A stretch of 14,623 nucleotides of DNA from JACCTH01 sp050741915 (GTDB lineage Bacteria > Actinomycetota > Acidimicrobiia > Spongiisociales > ZC4RG35). Numbering within the stretch: the first letter of the stretch is position 1; each line of letters starts with the position of its first letter. The position numbers and the translations under genes were made by a program. Of the stretch, positions 5,499 through 13,429 are shown piece after piece. The stretch spans positions 1 through 14,623 of the forward strand of contig JBOGEX010000012.1 in the NCBI GenBank assembly GCA_050741915.1, given 5' to 3'. Under the pieces are notes generated by a model. The model did no database searches. It was not told where the DNA came from and was given only the letters and a program-made list of their open reading frames with translations.

Positions 5499-6020
5499 AT
5501 GCCGCGACCCGAAAAGATCCAGGCCGTAGCCGACATTAAGAGCTGGTGGGAGAACGCTGAGGCCGTCTTCCTCACCGAGTATCGCGGGCTGACCGTCAGT
5601 CAGATGGCGACTTTGCGCCGCAACCTGCGGAAGGCCGGGGCCGAGTACAAGGTGGTCAAGATGAGCTTGGCCAAGCTCGCCGTCGACGAGCTCGGAGTAA
5701 CAGGCATCGAGGACCAGCTCGTCGGACCGACGGGGTTGACGTTTGCTCGTGGAGATGCCGCGGCCACTGCCAAGGTGCTGCGAGATTTCAGCACTGAGCA
5801 TGATCGCCTCGTCCTCAAGGGCGGACTGCTGGGCCCAGTCGTTCTAGCTCCCGAGCAGGTGACCCGGTTGGCGGCGATCGAGCCGAGAGAGGTCTTGTTG
5901 GCCAAGATCGCCGGCGCCATGCAAGCGCCGATGGCACAAGCGGCCGGCCTCTTCACCTCGTTTACCCGCAACGCCGCCTCGATGTTCGGCCAGCTCTTGG
6001 ACAAGAAATCAGCTGCCTGA
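5499..6020 (+). CDS. rplJ: 50S ribosomal protein L10
   Basis: 173 residues, the usual length. L10 anchors the L7/L12 dimers to the ribosomal stalk base next to L11. The N-terminal globular domain shows FLTEYRGLTVSQMATLRRNL (about 24-43) and YKVVKMSLAKLA (about 49-60), the rRNA-binding part; the C-terminal helix that carries L7/L12 dimers follows (about 130-170). The ATG has AAGGAG 7 bases upstream, just after the leader RNA. rplL follows after 32 bases. Expression is probably set by L10 feedback on the leader. Confidence 0.98.
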   Translation: MPRPEKIQAVADIKSWWENAEAVFLTEYRGLTVSQMATLRRNLRKAGAEYKVVKMSLAKLAVDELGVTGIEDQLVGPTGLTFARGDAAATAKVLRDFSTEHDRLVLKGGLLGPVVLAPEQVTRLAAIEPREVLLAKIAGAMQAPMAQAAGLFTSFTRNAASMFGQLLDKKSAA

Positions 6021-6052
6021 TTGCAGCACAGAAATAAGGAGAACCAACCCAT

Positions 6053-6439
6053 ATGGCAACCAAGATGAGCACCCCCGACCTGCTCGAGGTTTTCGAGAAG
6101 ATGACCGTTCTCGAGCTCAAGGAGTTCCTCGACGCTTTCGAAGACCGTTTCGAAGTGACCGCCGCCGCTCCGGTAGCCGTGGCGACCGCCGGTGGAGGCG
6201 CCGCCGCCGCTCCAGTGGAAGAGGAGAAGGATGAGTTCACCGTCGTCCTCGCTGCGGCCGGCGATCAGAAGATTCAGGTCATCAAGGAAGTTCGCACTCT
6301 CACCAGTCTCGGCTTGCGCGAGGCCAAGGAGCTCGTCGACAGTGCACCCAAGCCCGTCCTGGAGAACGTGGACAAGGCAACTGCCGACAAGGCCAAGGCT
6401 CAGCTCGAAGGCGCCGGGGCGACTGTCGAGCTCCAGTAA
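6053..6439 (+). CDS. rplL: 50S ribosomal protein L7/L12
   Basis: 128 residues. The N-terminal dimerisation domain (about 1-35) is followed by an alanine-rich flexible hinge (about 38-60). The C-terminal factor-binding domain (about 62-128) carries KIQVIKEVRTLTSLGLREAK, the surface that recruits EF-Tu, EF-G and IF2. AAGGAGA precedes the ATG by 10 bases. In most bacteria rpoB follows directly; here the stop at 6439 lies only 3 bases from the stop of the convergent pepN, and no intrinsic terminator is visible between them. Confidence 0.98.
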   Translation: MATKMSTPDLLEVFEKMTVLELKEFLDAFEDRFEVTAAAPVAVATAGGGAAAAPVEEEKDEFTVVLAAAGDQKIQVIKEVRTLTSLGLREAKELVDSAPKPVLENVDKATADKAKAQLEGAGATVELQ

Positions 6440-6442
6440 GCG

Positions 6443-8986
6443 TCAGCTGGCGAAGAACTCCTTAACCGCTTTCGACTCGCGCTCGCGCATCTCGACATTG
6501 GCTCGCAGCCTTTCGAGATTCTGGGCGATCGACTTGGTGGCGTGAGGAAGCTTCGTCTCGGCGAAGAAAGCTTCCACCTCGGCTGCCACCTCGGGTCGAG
6601 ATAGGCTTGGGATTCCTTCGATCGTTCGCCGTTGGGTCATCGTCGGCAGCTTGACGAAAGTGTCCCAGCTCTTTCGAAGCAGTTGCCACGCCTCTGTGCC
6701 GTGACGGCGGTTTCCCAGAGTGGATCCGATCACCCAGGCCGAATCCTGAGTTCGAATACGCCCATCGAGGCTGGCGTTGACGGTCTCGACCGCCAGTGCG
6801 GCATCATCGAATGCAGCCAGCGCCACCAGCAGGCGCTGCTGCTCGTGAGGGGCAGTGGTCTTCTTGTACATTTCGAAGAAGTGCCGATACTCCGGCTCAC
6901 TTCCATGCGCCGCGGTTACGAATAGGGCCGCCCGAGCGATTTCCGGATCGACTGATCGCGGGTCACCGAGGGCCTTGTCGACCAGCTGCCGACAGCGATC
7001 GATCACCTCCTCAGCGTTGGCCAACCGGCCCATCGCTCCGATCAACTGACCCCGGAGGCGGCGAGTGAGATCGCTCTCTCCGGTCTTCGCTTCCCAGCCC
7101 AGCTCTTGGTAGGAAGGGCTGACGAGCGTCCCCACCCACTTGGCGAACGCCGGACGGTCATCGTCATCGACGAGATGGTGGCTGATGGCGGCGAGGCCTC
7201 CGAGCACGGCTCCCCAGATCGCCTGTTCGGACTCGGACTTGTAAGCCTCGGCCAGCTGTAGATAGTCGGCCGCCGATAGCTGGCCCGACTCGACGAAGGC
7301 CCAGGCGTCTTCGATGATCGTGAAGCGCTCGAGATCGTAGAGATTGGGAAGGTCCTCGACGAGAGTATCGAGTAGTTCGGGGGAGTAGAGGACCCGGTAG
7401 AAGCCGTGCCCTCCGGCATTGGCGACGGCGAGCCCGACGTCACCGACATCGATGGTCGCCTCGACATCGGTCAGCAATAGGTTGTGGTGAAACCGCTTCC
7501 CATCGGCCACGCCCCGGATCTGTGTCGGCACCTGCCAAAGCGTGTCATCGCTCTCGTCGGGAATCGTGAAGTATCGGCGCTGAAGGATCTTCAAACCCTT
7601 CCCGGTCTTGTTGACCTCCAGCTGCGGGTAGCCCCGTTGGTAGATCCAGGTGTTCATGATCTCACCTACCGGCTGTGCCGAAGCCTCGTTGAGACCCGCC
7701 CAGAGATCTTCCGTGACCGTGTTGCCGTAGGCGTGGCGACGGAGATAGTTGCCAACTCCGGTCCGGAACTCTTCCTCACCGATGTACTGCTCGATCATGC
7801 GTAGTAAGGATGAACCCTTGCCATAGGTGAGAGCGTCGAACATCTCGTTGGCTTCATCAGGGGAGCCGACCTCAAACTCGACCGGCCGGGTCGCCGCCAG
7901 CGCATCCACCCCAAAGGCCCAAGGACGATCGATGGCGGCGAATGCCAGCCAGCGCTTCCACTCAGGGCGCATGGCATCGGTCGCCTTGAACTCCATGAAC
8001 GAGGCGAAAGCCTCGTTGAGCCAGATCCCATCCCACCACTTCATGGTCACCAGGTCGCCAAACCACATGTGAGCAAGCTCGTGGCCGATCACGTCGAGGA
8101 CCCGGAGCAACTCCGATTGCGAGGCCGTGGCGGTGTCGAGCAGCAGTGCGGTTTCGCGATACGTGATGAGGCCGAGGTTCTCCATCGCCCCGAAGGCGAA
8201 GTTGGGAATGGCGATGTGATCGACCTTGAGTCCCGGGTAGGGAATCCCGTAGTAGTCCCGTAGATATCGAAAGCAGAACTGGGCGCATTCGAGCGCGAAG
8301 CCCGTCAATTCCAGCTTTCCCCGCGGGGCGATGACTCGCACTGGCACACCATCGACATCAACTGGATCGGTTGCTTCGAACGGGCCCACCGCAAAAGCCA
8401 CCAGATAGGTCGACATCTTCATTGTGTCTGCGAACCGCACAGCCACCTTCCCGTCCTCGGCGACCTTTCGCGAAACCTCGGGGCCGTTGGAGACTGCGAG
8501 CAAGTCTTCAGGCACCACCAGCGTGATACCGAAGACAGCCTTGAGATCGGGCTCGTCCCAGCAGGGGAAGGCGCGACGGGCATCGGTGGCCTCGAACTGG
8601 GTGGTGGCAATCGCCTGCTCGTTGCCGTCGACGTCGGTAAAGGTCGACTTGTAGAAGCCGACGAGCTGATCGTTCAGCAGACCAGTGAATTCAAGGTAGA
8701 GCTCGCCAGGCCCAGCCTCGAGCTTCCGGTCGAAAGCAAGGACCGTCCGTTGACTCTCGGGCTCAAAAGTGACAGTCGCCTCGAGAGTCTCCTCGCCTCG
8801 ACGAAGTTCAGCGCGCTGAATCTCGATCTCGTGAGAGTTGAGGACGATGGCGGCGGTGGGTTCGAGAACCTCTACGGCGACTGTCTCTAAGCCGGAGAAT
8901 GTGGCTTGAGAGAGGTCGGGGATAAGGGTGATGTCATATCGGGAGGGGACAACCGATCGCGGCAATCGATAGGGGTTGTCAGCCAT
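6443..8986 (-). CDS. pepN: M1-family aminopeptidase (PepN / tricorn-interacting-factor F2/F3-like)
   Basis: An 847-residue gluzincin metallopeptidase that removes N-terminal residues from peptides, probably in the cytoplasm as no signal peptide is present. The substrate-recognition motif GAMEN is at 266-270 and the zinc site HELAH at 302-306, with the third ligand Glu325 in WLNEAFA exactly 18 residues later. The transition-state Tyr is Tyr388 in TYGKGSSLL. The long C-terminal helical domain (ERAP1-C-like) runs to the end. Length and lack of an extended central domain fit the tricorn-factor/puromycin-sensitive type better than E. coli PepN. It is 9 bases downstream of gnd, with its own TAACAT box overlapping the gnd stop, so it is probably transcribed both with gnd and as a leaderless message. 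Confidence 0.95.
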   Translation of the reverse strand: MADNPYRLPRSVVPSRYDITLIPDLSQATFSGLETVAVEVLEPTAAIVLNSHEIEIQRAELRRGEETLEATVTFEPESQRTVLAFDRKLEAGPGELYLEFTGLLNDQLVGFYKSTFTDVDGNEQAIATTQFEATDARRAFPCWDEPDLKAVFGITLVVPEDLLAVSNGPEVSRKVAEDGKVAVRFADTMKMSTYLVAFAVGPFEATDPVDVDGVPVRVIAPRGKLELTGFALECAQFCFRYLRDYYGIPYPGLKVDHIAIPNFAFGAMENLGLITYRETALLLDTATASQSELLRVLDVIGHELAHMWFGDLVTMKWWDGIWLNEAFASFMEFKATDAMRPEWKRWLAFAAIDRPWAFGVDALAATRPVEFEVGSPDEANEMFDALTYGKGSSLLRMIEQYIGEEEFRTGVGNYLRRHAYGNTVTEDLWAGLNEASAQPVGEIMNTWIYQRGYPQLEVNKTGKGLKILQRRYFTIPDESDDTLWQVPTQIRGVADGKRFHHNLLLTDVEATIDVGDVGLAVANAGGHGFYRVLYSPELLDTLVEDLPNLYDLERFTIIEDAWAFVESGQLSAADYLQLAEAYKSESEQAIWGAVLGGLAAISHHLVDDDDRPAFAKWVGTLVSPSYQELGWEAKTGESDLTRRLRGQLIGAMGRLANAEEVIDRCRQLVDKALGDPRSVDPEIARAALFVTAAHGSEPEYRHFFEMYKKTTAPHEQQRLLVALAAFDDAALAVETVNASLDGRIRTQDSAWVIGSTLGNRRHGTEAWQLLRKSWDTFVKLPTMTQRRTIEGIPSLSRPEVAAEVEAFFAETKLPHATKSIAQNLERLRANVEMRERESKAVKEFFAS

Positions 8987-8992
8987 GAGCCG

Positions 8993-8998
8993 ATGTTA
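8993..8998 (-). promoter_or_regulatory. Putative -10 box of a leaderless pepN transcript
   Basis: TAACAT lies on the minus strand 6 bases before the pepN ATG, and no Shine-Dalgarno sequence precedes that ATG. A TANNNT box 6-7 bases before a start codon is the usual signature of leaderless genes in Actinomycetota. The first three bases are also the gnd stop codon TAA. No good -35 box is visible. Confidence 0.5.
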
Positions 8999-10417
8999 GG
9001 TGGTAGGCCCCTGGGTGATTCCGGTCATCCAGTCGGTGTGGAATGCCATCCCGCGGGGTTGGTCGGTGCGCTCGTAGGTATGGGCGCCGAAGAAGTCGCG
9101 TTGCGCTTGGATCAGATTGGCCGGTAGCCGCTCGGTCCGGAGGCCGTCATAGAAGGCGAGACCGCTCGAGAGGGCCGGGATCGGGACGCCGCTAAGGACA
9201 GCGGTGGCGACAACTCGGCGCCAGGCGTCCTGCTCGCTACCGACGACGTCGGCAAAATGCGGGTCGAGGAGGAGGTTGGTCAGCTCCGGTTGCTTGCGAA
9301 AGGCGTTGGTGATATCAGAGAGCAGGGCGGCCCTGATGATGCACCCGCCCCTCCACAGAGAAGCGATCGTGGTCGGATCGAGGTCCCAGCCCAATTCCGT
9401 GGATGCCGCCCGGATCAGCATGAAACCTTGGGCATAACAAACGATCTTGGTGGCGAGAAGCGCGGTCTCGAGATCACCTTCGTCGATCTCGCCGCTCACC
9501 CTCGGCCCAATGAGCCGTTTCGACGCAGCCACCCTTTCGTCCTTCAAAGCCGAGAGCGAACGGGCCAGGACCGCTTCGGTGATCAGCGTTGTTGGTTGGC
9601 CCAGGTCGAGGGCAGTGTCGACCGTCCATCGTCCCGTGCCCTTTTGGGCAGCCGCGTCGAGGACTTTGTCGATCAAAGGCTCGCCGTCGCCGTCGACTGT
9701 TTCGAGGATGGTGGCGGTGATGTCGATCAGAAAAGAGTTGAGAGGACCACTCGCCCAGCGCCGAAACACGGCGGCGGTGTCGGCCACCGATCTGCCCCCG
9801 GCTCGAAGAAGGTGGTACGACTCGGCAATGGCCTGCATGTCGGCGTACTCGATGCCGTTGTGAACCGTCTTGACGAAGTGTCCCGACCCGTCCGGGCCGA
9901 CCCATGCGCAACATGGCTCGCCGTCGACGTGCGCCGCGATGGAAGTCAATGGATCGCGGAGATGTTCCCAGCCGGCCGGATTGCCTCCAGGCATGATCGA
10001 CGGGCCATAGCGAGCGCCCAGTTCGCCTCCCGAGATGCCTGCCCCGACGAAGCTAATGCCGTGTTGGGCGGCGGCCCGAACCCGACGAGTGGTGTCGCGC
10101 CAGTGGCTATTGCCTCCGTCGACAATGACGTCGCCCGGTTGCATCAACTGCAAAAGTTCATCCATAAGAGCGTCCACCGGGGGACCGGCCTTGACCATGA
10201 GGATGATCCGGCGGGGGCTCGAAAGGCGCTCGACCAGAGACTGGGGGTCCTGAGCCTCGACAAGATCGAACTCTTTGCGGTGAGCGGAGACGAACGCTTC
10301 GGTGACAGATCTCGTCCTGTTGGCGACGACGACGGTTTCCCCGCGGCTCGCCAGATTGAGCGCCAGGTTCTGACCCATGACCGCCAAGCCGATAAGACCG
10401 ATGGTGGCTTGGGTCAT
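8996..10417 (-). CDS. gnd: 6-phosphogluconate dehydrogenase (decarboxylating)
   Basis: 473 residues, the normal length of the long-form, NADP-type enzyme. It oxidises and decarboxylates 6-phosphogluconate to ribulose-5-phosphate in the oxidative pentose phosphate pathway. The N-terminal Rossmann fold has GLAVMGQN at 10-17 and NRT at 33-35, the latter typical of NADP preference. GGNSHWRDT (101-109), GAGISGGELGARYGPSIMPGG (125-145) and the catalytic stretch with Lys183, Asn187 and Glu190 (VKTVHNGIEY) are all present. The C-terminal tail containing GMAFHTDW supplies residues to the neighbouring subunit's active site. It lies 61 bases downstream of the histidine kinase gene, with its own TAGTCT box 7 bases before the ATG. 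Confidence 0.97.
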   Translation of the reverse strand: MTQATIGLIGLAVMGQNLALNLASRGETVVVANRTRSVTEAFVSAHRKEFDLVEAQDPQSLVERLSSPRRIILMVKAGPPVDALMDELLQLMQPGDVIVDGGNSHWRDTTRRVRAAAQHGISFVGAGISGGELGARYGPSIMPGGNPAGWEHLRDPLTSIAAHVDGEPCCAWVGPDGSGHFVKTVHNGIEYADMQAIAESYHLLRAGGRSVADTAAVFRRWASGPLNSFLIDITATILETVDGDGEPLIDKVLDAAAQKGTGRWTVDTALDLGQPTTLITEAVLARSLSALKDERVAASKRLIGPRVSGEIDEGDLETALLATKIVCYAQGFMLIRAASTELGWDLDPTTIASLWRGGCIIRAALLSDITNAFRKQPELTNLLLDPHFADVVGSEQDAWRRVVATAVLSGVPIPALSSGLAFYDGLRTERLPANLIQAQRDFFGAHTYERTDQPRGMAFHTDWMTGITQGPTT

Positions 10418-10424
10418 CCCGTCG

Positions 10425-10430
10425 AGACTA
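10425..10430 (-). promoter_or_regulatory. Putative -10 box of a leaderless gnd transcript
   Basis: TAGTCT is on the minus strand 7 bases before the gnd ATG and no ribosome-binding site is present, which matches the leaderless promoter pattern also seen at pepN and ppgK. The box lies in the loop of a perfect 7-bp palindrome (CCCGTCG 10418-10424 with CGACGGG 10432-10438), which might be a regulator site on the DNA. No convincing -35 box is seen. Confidence 0.5.
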
Positions 10431-10478
10431 CCGACGGGCGCCAGGATGCCAGCGAGCCCTTAGCGGGACCTTGCTGTC

Positions 10479-11801
10479 TTATCGCCTGAGGGCAGGTAGT
10501 CGAACGACCATCCGGGCTCCCCCAGTGTGGTGGGGATCGACCTCGATGCGGCCGCCGTTCGACTCGACCAGGTGTTTGGCGATGGCCAGGCCGAGCCCAG
10601 CGCCGCCAGGGGAGCGGGACTCGTCGAGGCGGGTGAAGCGGTCGAAGATGAGGTCTTGTTTCTCGGGAGGAATTCCAGGACCGTCGTCCGTAACCGCCAC
10701 TCCTACTTCTTCTGACGTTTGAAACAACTCGACTCTGATTCCTGAACGTGCAAATCGAGCGGCGTTGTCAAGCAAGTTCCTCACGGCTCGCCGCAGGTGG
10801 TCGGGATTCGCATTGACCCATGCTGCGCCGTCGGCCGAAAAGTCGGCGTTGACCGCGTCGATCTCGTCGGCCACCAGGGCGGAGAGGTCGACGGGTTCAC
10901 ATCGGGGAGGAACTGTTCCTTCGTCGAGCCCAGCAAGGAGGAGCAGATCGCTGGCGAGCTTTTGCAGATTCTTGATCTCAGCGAGCAGGCTTTGGCGAGT
11001 GGCTGCATGATCGGCAGTTGCGGGGTGAGCCTCATCGACCTCGAGCTCCGAACGCATTCGAGTGAGGGGAGTGCGTATTTCATGAGAAGCATCGGCGATG
11101 AACTGCCGCTGCCGTCGCGCTCCTGCCGAGATGCGCTCGAGCATGTTGTTCATGGTGTTGGCGAGGCGCGAGATTTCGTCGTCGCCAGGCGGCGCGGGCA
11201 CCCTTCGGTCGAGGTCGGTAGGGCCGATGGCAGCAACCTCGGCGCGAATCTGCTCCACCGAGCTAAGAGTCCGACCCACCAACAACCACACCAGAGCGGA
11301 AAGCCCAGCCACAACTATGGGCACTGCCACCGCCAGCGTGGTCGAAAGCGCTCGCACACTGTCGGCGATGTCGTCAAGTGGCGAACCGAGGTCCAGGTGC
11401 AGGTCCTCGCCGGTGGGCCCAATGATGACTCGACTGAGGATTAGGTAGTCAACTCGATCTACCCCAACCGGACCTACCACGCTGAAACTGGCAGAGCGGG
11501 AATGAGAACCGACCGGGAGCGGGCCTGGTCCACTAGCCAGATTGGCGCTGGCGGCGAGCTGATCGCCGGCCCGGTTGCTGATGCGGAGAACCGAATCGTC
11601 GTCGCCCCCGGGGTCGATAAGGGTCTGCGATTCGTCGAAGGCGGCAGCTATTTCGGCGGCCTGAGCAGTCAGTGTCTCTTCAAGATTTTCCATCAGCACC
11701 CGACGGTGCTCTGCAACCACCGCCACACTCATCAGGGTGAGGATGACCAGCGAAACGACGGCGGCAATGGCGGTTATCCGGGCGCGAACCGTCTTCGGCA
11801 T
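10479..11801 (-). CDS. Two-component sensor histidine kinase, HAMP type
   Basis: 440 residues from the ATG at 11801. A GTG one codon earlier is also possible, but AAAAGG is better spaced (6 bases) for the ATG. Order: membrane segment 1 (about 8-30), an extracytoplasmic sensor region of about 120 residues with no recognised fold, membrane segment 2 (about 154-176), HAMP (about 177-229), HisKA with the phospho-acceptor His240 in ASHEIRTPLTRM, and the ATPase domain with N box NLLDN (342-346), G1 DDGPGIP (372-378) and G2 GAGLGLA (400-406). Its start overlaps the regulator's stop by one base (TGATG), so the pair is co-translated. The input signal is unknown. The partner regulator probably acts on the divergent lipoprotein gene. 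Confidence 0.93.
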   Translation of the reverse strand: MPKTVRARITAIAAVVSLVILTLMSVAVVAEHRRVLMENLEETLTAQAAEIAAAFDESQTLIDPGGDDDSVLRISNRAGDQLAASANLASGPGPLPVGSHSRSASFSVVGPVGVDRVDYLILSRVIIGPTGEDLHLDLGSPLDDIADSVRALSTTLAVAVPIVVAGLSALVWLLVGRTLSSVEQIRAEVAAIGPTDLDRRVPAPPGDDEISRLANTMNNMLERISAGARRQRQFIADASHEIRTPLTRMRSELEVDEAHPATADHAATRQSLLAEIKNLQKLASDLLLLAGLDEGTVPPRCEPVDLSALVADEIDAVNADFSADGAAWVNANPDHLRRAVRNLLDNAARFARSGIRVELFQTSEEVGVAVTDDGPGIPPEKQDLIFDRFTRLDESRSPGGAGLGLAIAKHLVESNGGRIEVDPHHTGGARMVVRLPALRR

Positions 11802-12487
11802 CACGGGCCTTTTGAGGGTGGGGCCTCGAATCGATAGCCCGCTCCTCGCACCGTGTGGAGGAACTTCCTCCCAAAAGGATCCTCGAGCTTGCGGCGGAGG
11901 CGGCTGACGAAGACCTCGACGATATTGGGGTCACCCTCGAATGCCATTTCCCAGACCGCCGCCAGGATTTGCTCCTTCGAGAGGACGTCGCCGGATCGGG
12001 TGGCGAATAGTTCGAGTACTGCGAACTCGCGATTGGTGAGTTCTACTTCTTGCTCGACGACCCAAGTCCGGCGAGCGTCGGGATCGATGCGAAGGTCACC
12101 GAAGGTCATCAAGCCTTGTCGCGTTGGCTGACCACGACGAAGGAGGGCCTTGACCCGAGCCACCAGCACCGGAAATGAAAAGGGTTTGGTGAGATAGTCG
12201 TCGGCACCGGTGTCGAGCCCTTCCGCTTCGTCGAGGTCTCCATTCTTGGCGGTGAGCATCAGAATCGGCACCTGCTTTCCATTTGCTCGTAGGTCGGCGC
12301 ATACCCGGTAGCCATTGCGTCCGGGGAGGAGGATGTCGAGCAATACCAGATCGAAGTCGCCCTCGCTCGCCATCCAGTAGCCATCGTCTCCATTGAAAGC
12401 ACTTTCGACTTGAAAACCTTCTGCTTCCAGGCCGCGCTTGACGGCCGCCGAGATCTTGGGGTCGTCTTCGATCAGGAGGAGTTTCAT
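11801..12487 (-). CDS. OmpR-family two-component response regulator
   Basis: 228 residues, normal for the family, starting at the ATG at 12487 where the receiver domain begins (MKLLLIEDDP). A longer in-frame reading would add 76 low-complexity residues across the promoter region and is rejected. The receiver (1-115) has the acidic pair Asp8/Asp9, phospho-acceptor Asp51 (LLDILLPG), Thr79 and Lys101. The C-terminal winged helix (about 130-223) ends with VSRLRRKL and HTVRGAGYRF. There is no ribosome-binding site before the ATG; a CAGACT box at 12505-12500 would give a leader of only a few bases. It is followed by its kinase and divergent from the lipoprotein gene. Confidence 0.94.
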   Translation of the reverse strand: MKLLLIEDDPKISAAVKRGLEAEGFQVESAFNGDDGYWMASEGDFDLVLLDILLPGRNGYRVCADLRANGKQVPILMLTAKNGDLDEAEGLDTGADDYLTKPFSFPVLVARVKALLRRGQPTRQGLMTFGDLRIDPDARRTWVVEQEVELTNREFAVLELFATRSGDVLSKEQILAAVWEMAFEGDPNIVEVFVSRLRRKLEDPFGRKFLHTVRGAGYRFEAPPSKGP

Positions 12488-12515
12488 CCGCGGATCTGCA
12501 GTCTGGTCGCCTTCA

Positions 12516-12565
12516 CCTGAACCGGAGCTGAACCTTTCGGTCCCTCCGTTCAGGTCGCGTTCAGG
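12516..12565. promoter_or_regulatory. Symmetric operator: two opposed pairs of 11-bp-spaced GTTCAG repeats
   Basis: Four copies lie between the divergent genes: CTGAAC at 12517-12522 and 12528-12533 (minus orientation), and GTTCAGG at 12548-12554 and 12559-12565 (plus orientation). Within each pair the copies are exactly 11 bp apart, the classical spacing for a dimer of an OmpR-type regulator. Each pair lies 9-11 bases upstream of a possible -10 box: AAGAAT at 12575-12580 for the lipoprotein and CAGACT at 12505-12500 for the regulator. The simplest reading is that the adjacent response regulator controls itself and the lipoprotein. Confidence 0.65.
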
Positions 12566-12601
12566 CGTGGCTCCAAGAATTGCAACCGGAAAGGAGCTCA
12601 A

Positions 12602-13330
12602 ATGGAGAGGTTCGTAGTTATCGCCGCGATCGTCGTTCTGGGGGGATGCGGAGGAGAGAGTCTTGCCACGGCAGCGGCACCGGTGATAGACCCGGGCGAC
12701 GGCGGAATCTATCAACCGGTTGTGGATCCGTCCCGGTTCGGGGGGGTAATTGACAACCCCTATCTGCCGCTGGCGGAAGGCGCCAGGTGGGTATACGAGG
12801 GAACGAGCGTTGGCGAGACGGAGCGAGTCGAAGTGATGGTCACCGGCGAAACCCGCGAGGTGATGGGGGTTGTCACGACCGTGGTCCGCGACACGGTGAC
12901 GGTCGGCGGCGAGCTCGTGGAGGACACTTTCGACTGGTTCGCCCAGGATGACGAAGGAAATGTCTGGTACTTCGGCGAGGACGTCAAGAACTACGAAAAC
13001 GGGGTGTTTGTCGACAAAAGTGGTTCCTGGGAGGCCGGCGTCGATGGTGCCTTACCCGGCATCATCATGCTGGCCAACCCCGAAATCGGCGAGGCCTACC
13101 GCCAGGAGTTTTACGAAGGCGAGGCTGAGGACATGGCAGAAGTCATCGAGGTTGATGGGAGCCTGGCGGTTCCCAGCGGATCGTTTGAGATGGTTCTCAG
13201 GACGAGGGATTGGACTCCCCTCGAGCCTGCTGTCATCGAAGAGAAGTCTTACGCCCCCGGTGTGGGGCTGATTGGCGAGACCAAACCAGGGACAGACGAC
13301 GTGGTCGAGTTGGTCGAGTTCAGCAGGTGA
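12602..13330 (+). CDS. Secreted lipoprotein of unknown function
   Basis: 242 residues. The N-terminus is a lipoprotein signal: short charged start MER, hydrophobic FVVIAAIVVLG, and a lipobox LGGC with the lipidated Cys16. After a linker the mature part is rich in predicted beta strands and acidic residues, with segments NPYLPLAEGARWVYEG (about 52-67), DTFDWFAQDDEGNVWYFGE (about 108-126), GSWEAGVDGALPGI (about 140-153) and YAPGVGLIGE (near 220). This reads like a conserved extracytoplasmic domain, but I cannot name a family with confidence. AAAGGAG lies 5 bases before the ATG. It is divergent from the two-component genes across the paired-repeat operator and is therefore a likely target, and perhaps a signal-modifying partner, of that system. 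Confidence 0.8.
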   Translation: MERFVVIAAIVVLGGCGGESLATAAAPVIDPGDGGIYQPVVDPSRFGGVIDNPYLPLAEGARWVYEGTSVGETERVEVMVTGETREVMGVVTTVVRDTVTVGGELVEDTFDWFAQDDEGNVWYFGEDVKNYENGVFVDKSGSWEAGVDGALPGIIMLANPEIGEAYRQEFYEGEAEDMAEVIEVDGSLAVPSGSFEMVLRTRDWTPLEPAVIEEKSYAPGVGLIGETKPGTDDVVELVEFSR

Positions 13331-13416
13331 GCAATTTCCAGTAGAAGACCTCGGGCCCGTGACAAGGGGGAGTGCCTCGACAGTCACGATCGGAGCAGAC
13401 TGGTGAAGCCTTGAGA

Positions 13417-13422
13417 TAGGCT
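13417..13422 (+). promoter_or_regulatory. Putative -10 box of a leaderless ppgK transcript
   Basis: TAGGCT lies 7 bases before the GTG start of ppgK, and no Shine-Dalgarno sequence is present. This matches the pattern at gnd and pepN. The 99-base gap from the lipoprotein gene holds no other clear signal, and no terminator with a T-run is seen. Confidence 0.5.
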
Positions 13423-13429
13423 CCGGCCC

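Noticed and set aside
10418..10438. A hairpin hiding the gnd start codon in mRNA
   Set aside because: The -10-like box lies in the loop, so if the message is leaderless the upstream arm is not transcribed; it is at most a DNA palindrome.
9257..10489. A 410-residue open frame on the plus strand opposite gnd
   Set aside because: It is a shadow in high-GC DNA; the minus-strand frame has all the 6-phosphogluconate dehydrogenase motifs and full family length.
10797..11444. A 215-residue open frame on the plus strand opposite the histidine kinase
   Set aside because: It is antisense to kinase domains with intact motifs and shows no domain pattern of its own.
12488..12715. A 76-residue N-terminal extension of the response regulator
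   Set aside because: The receiver domain starts at the ATG at 12487; the extension would cross the divergent operator and overlap the lipoprotein start.
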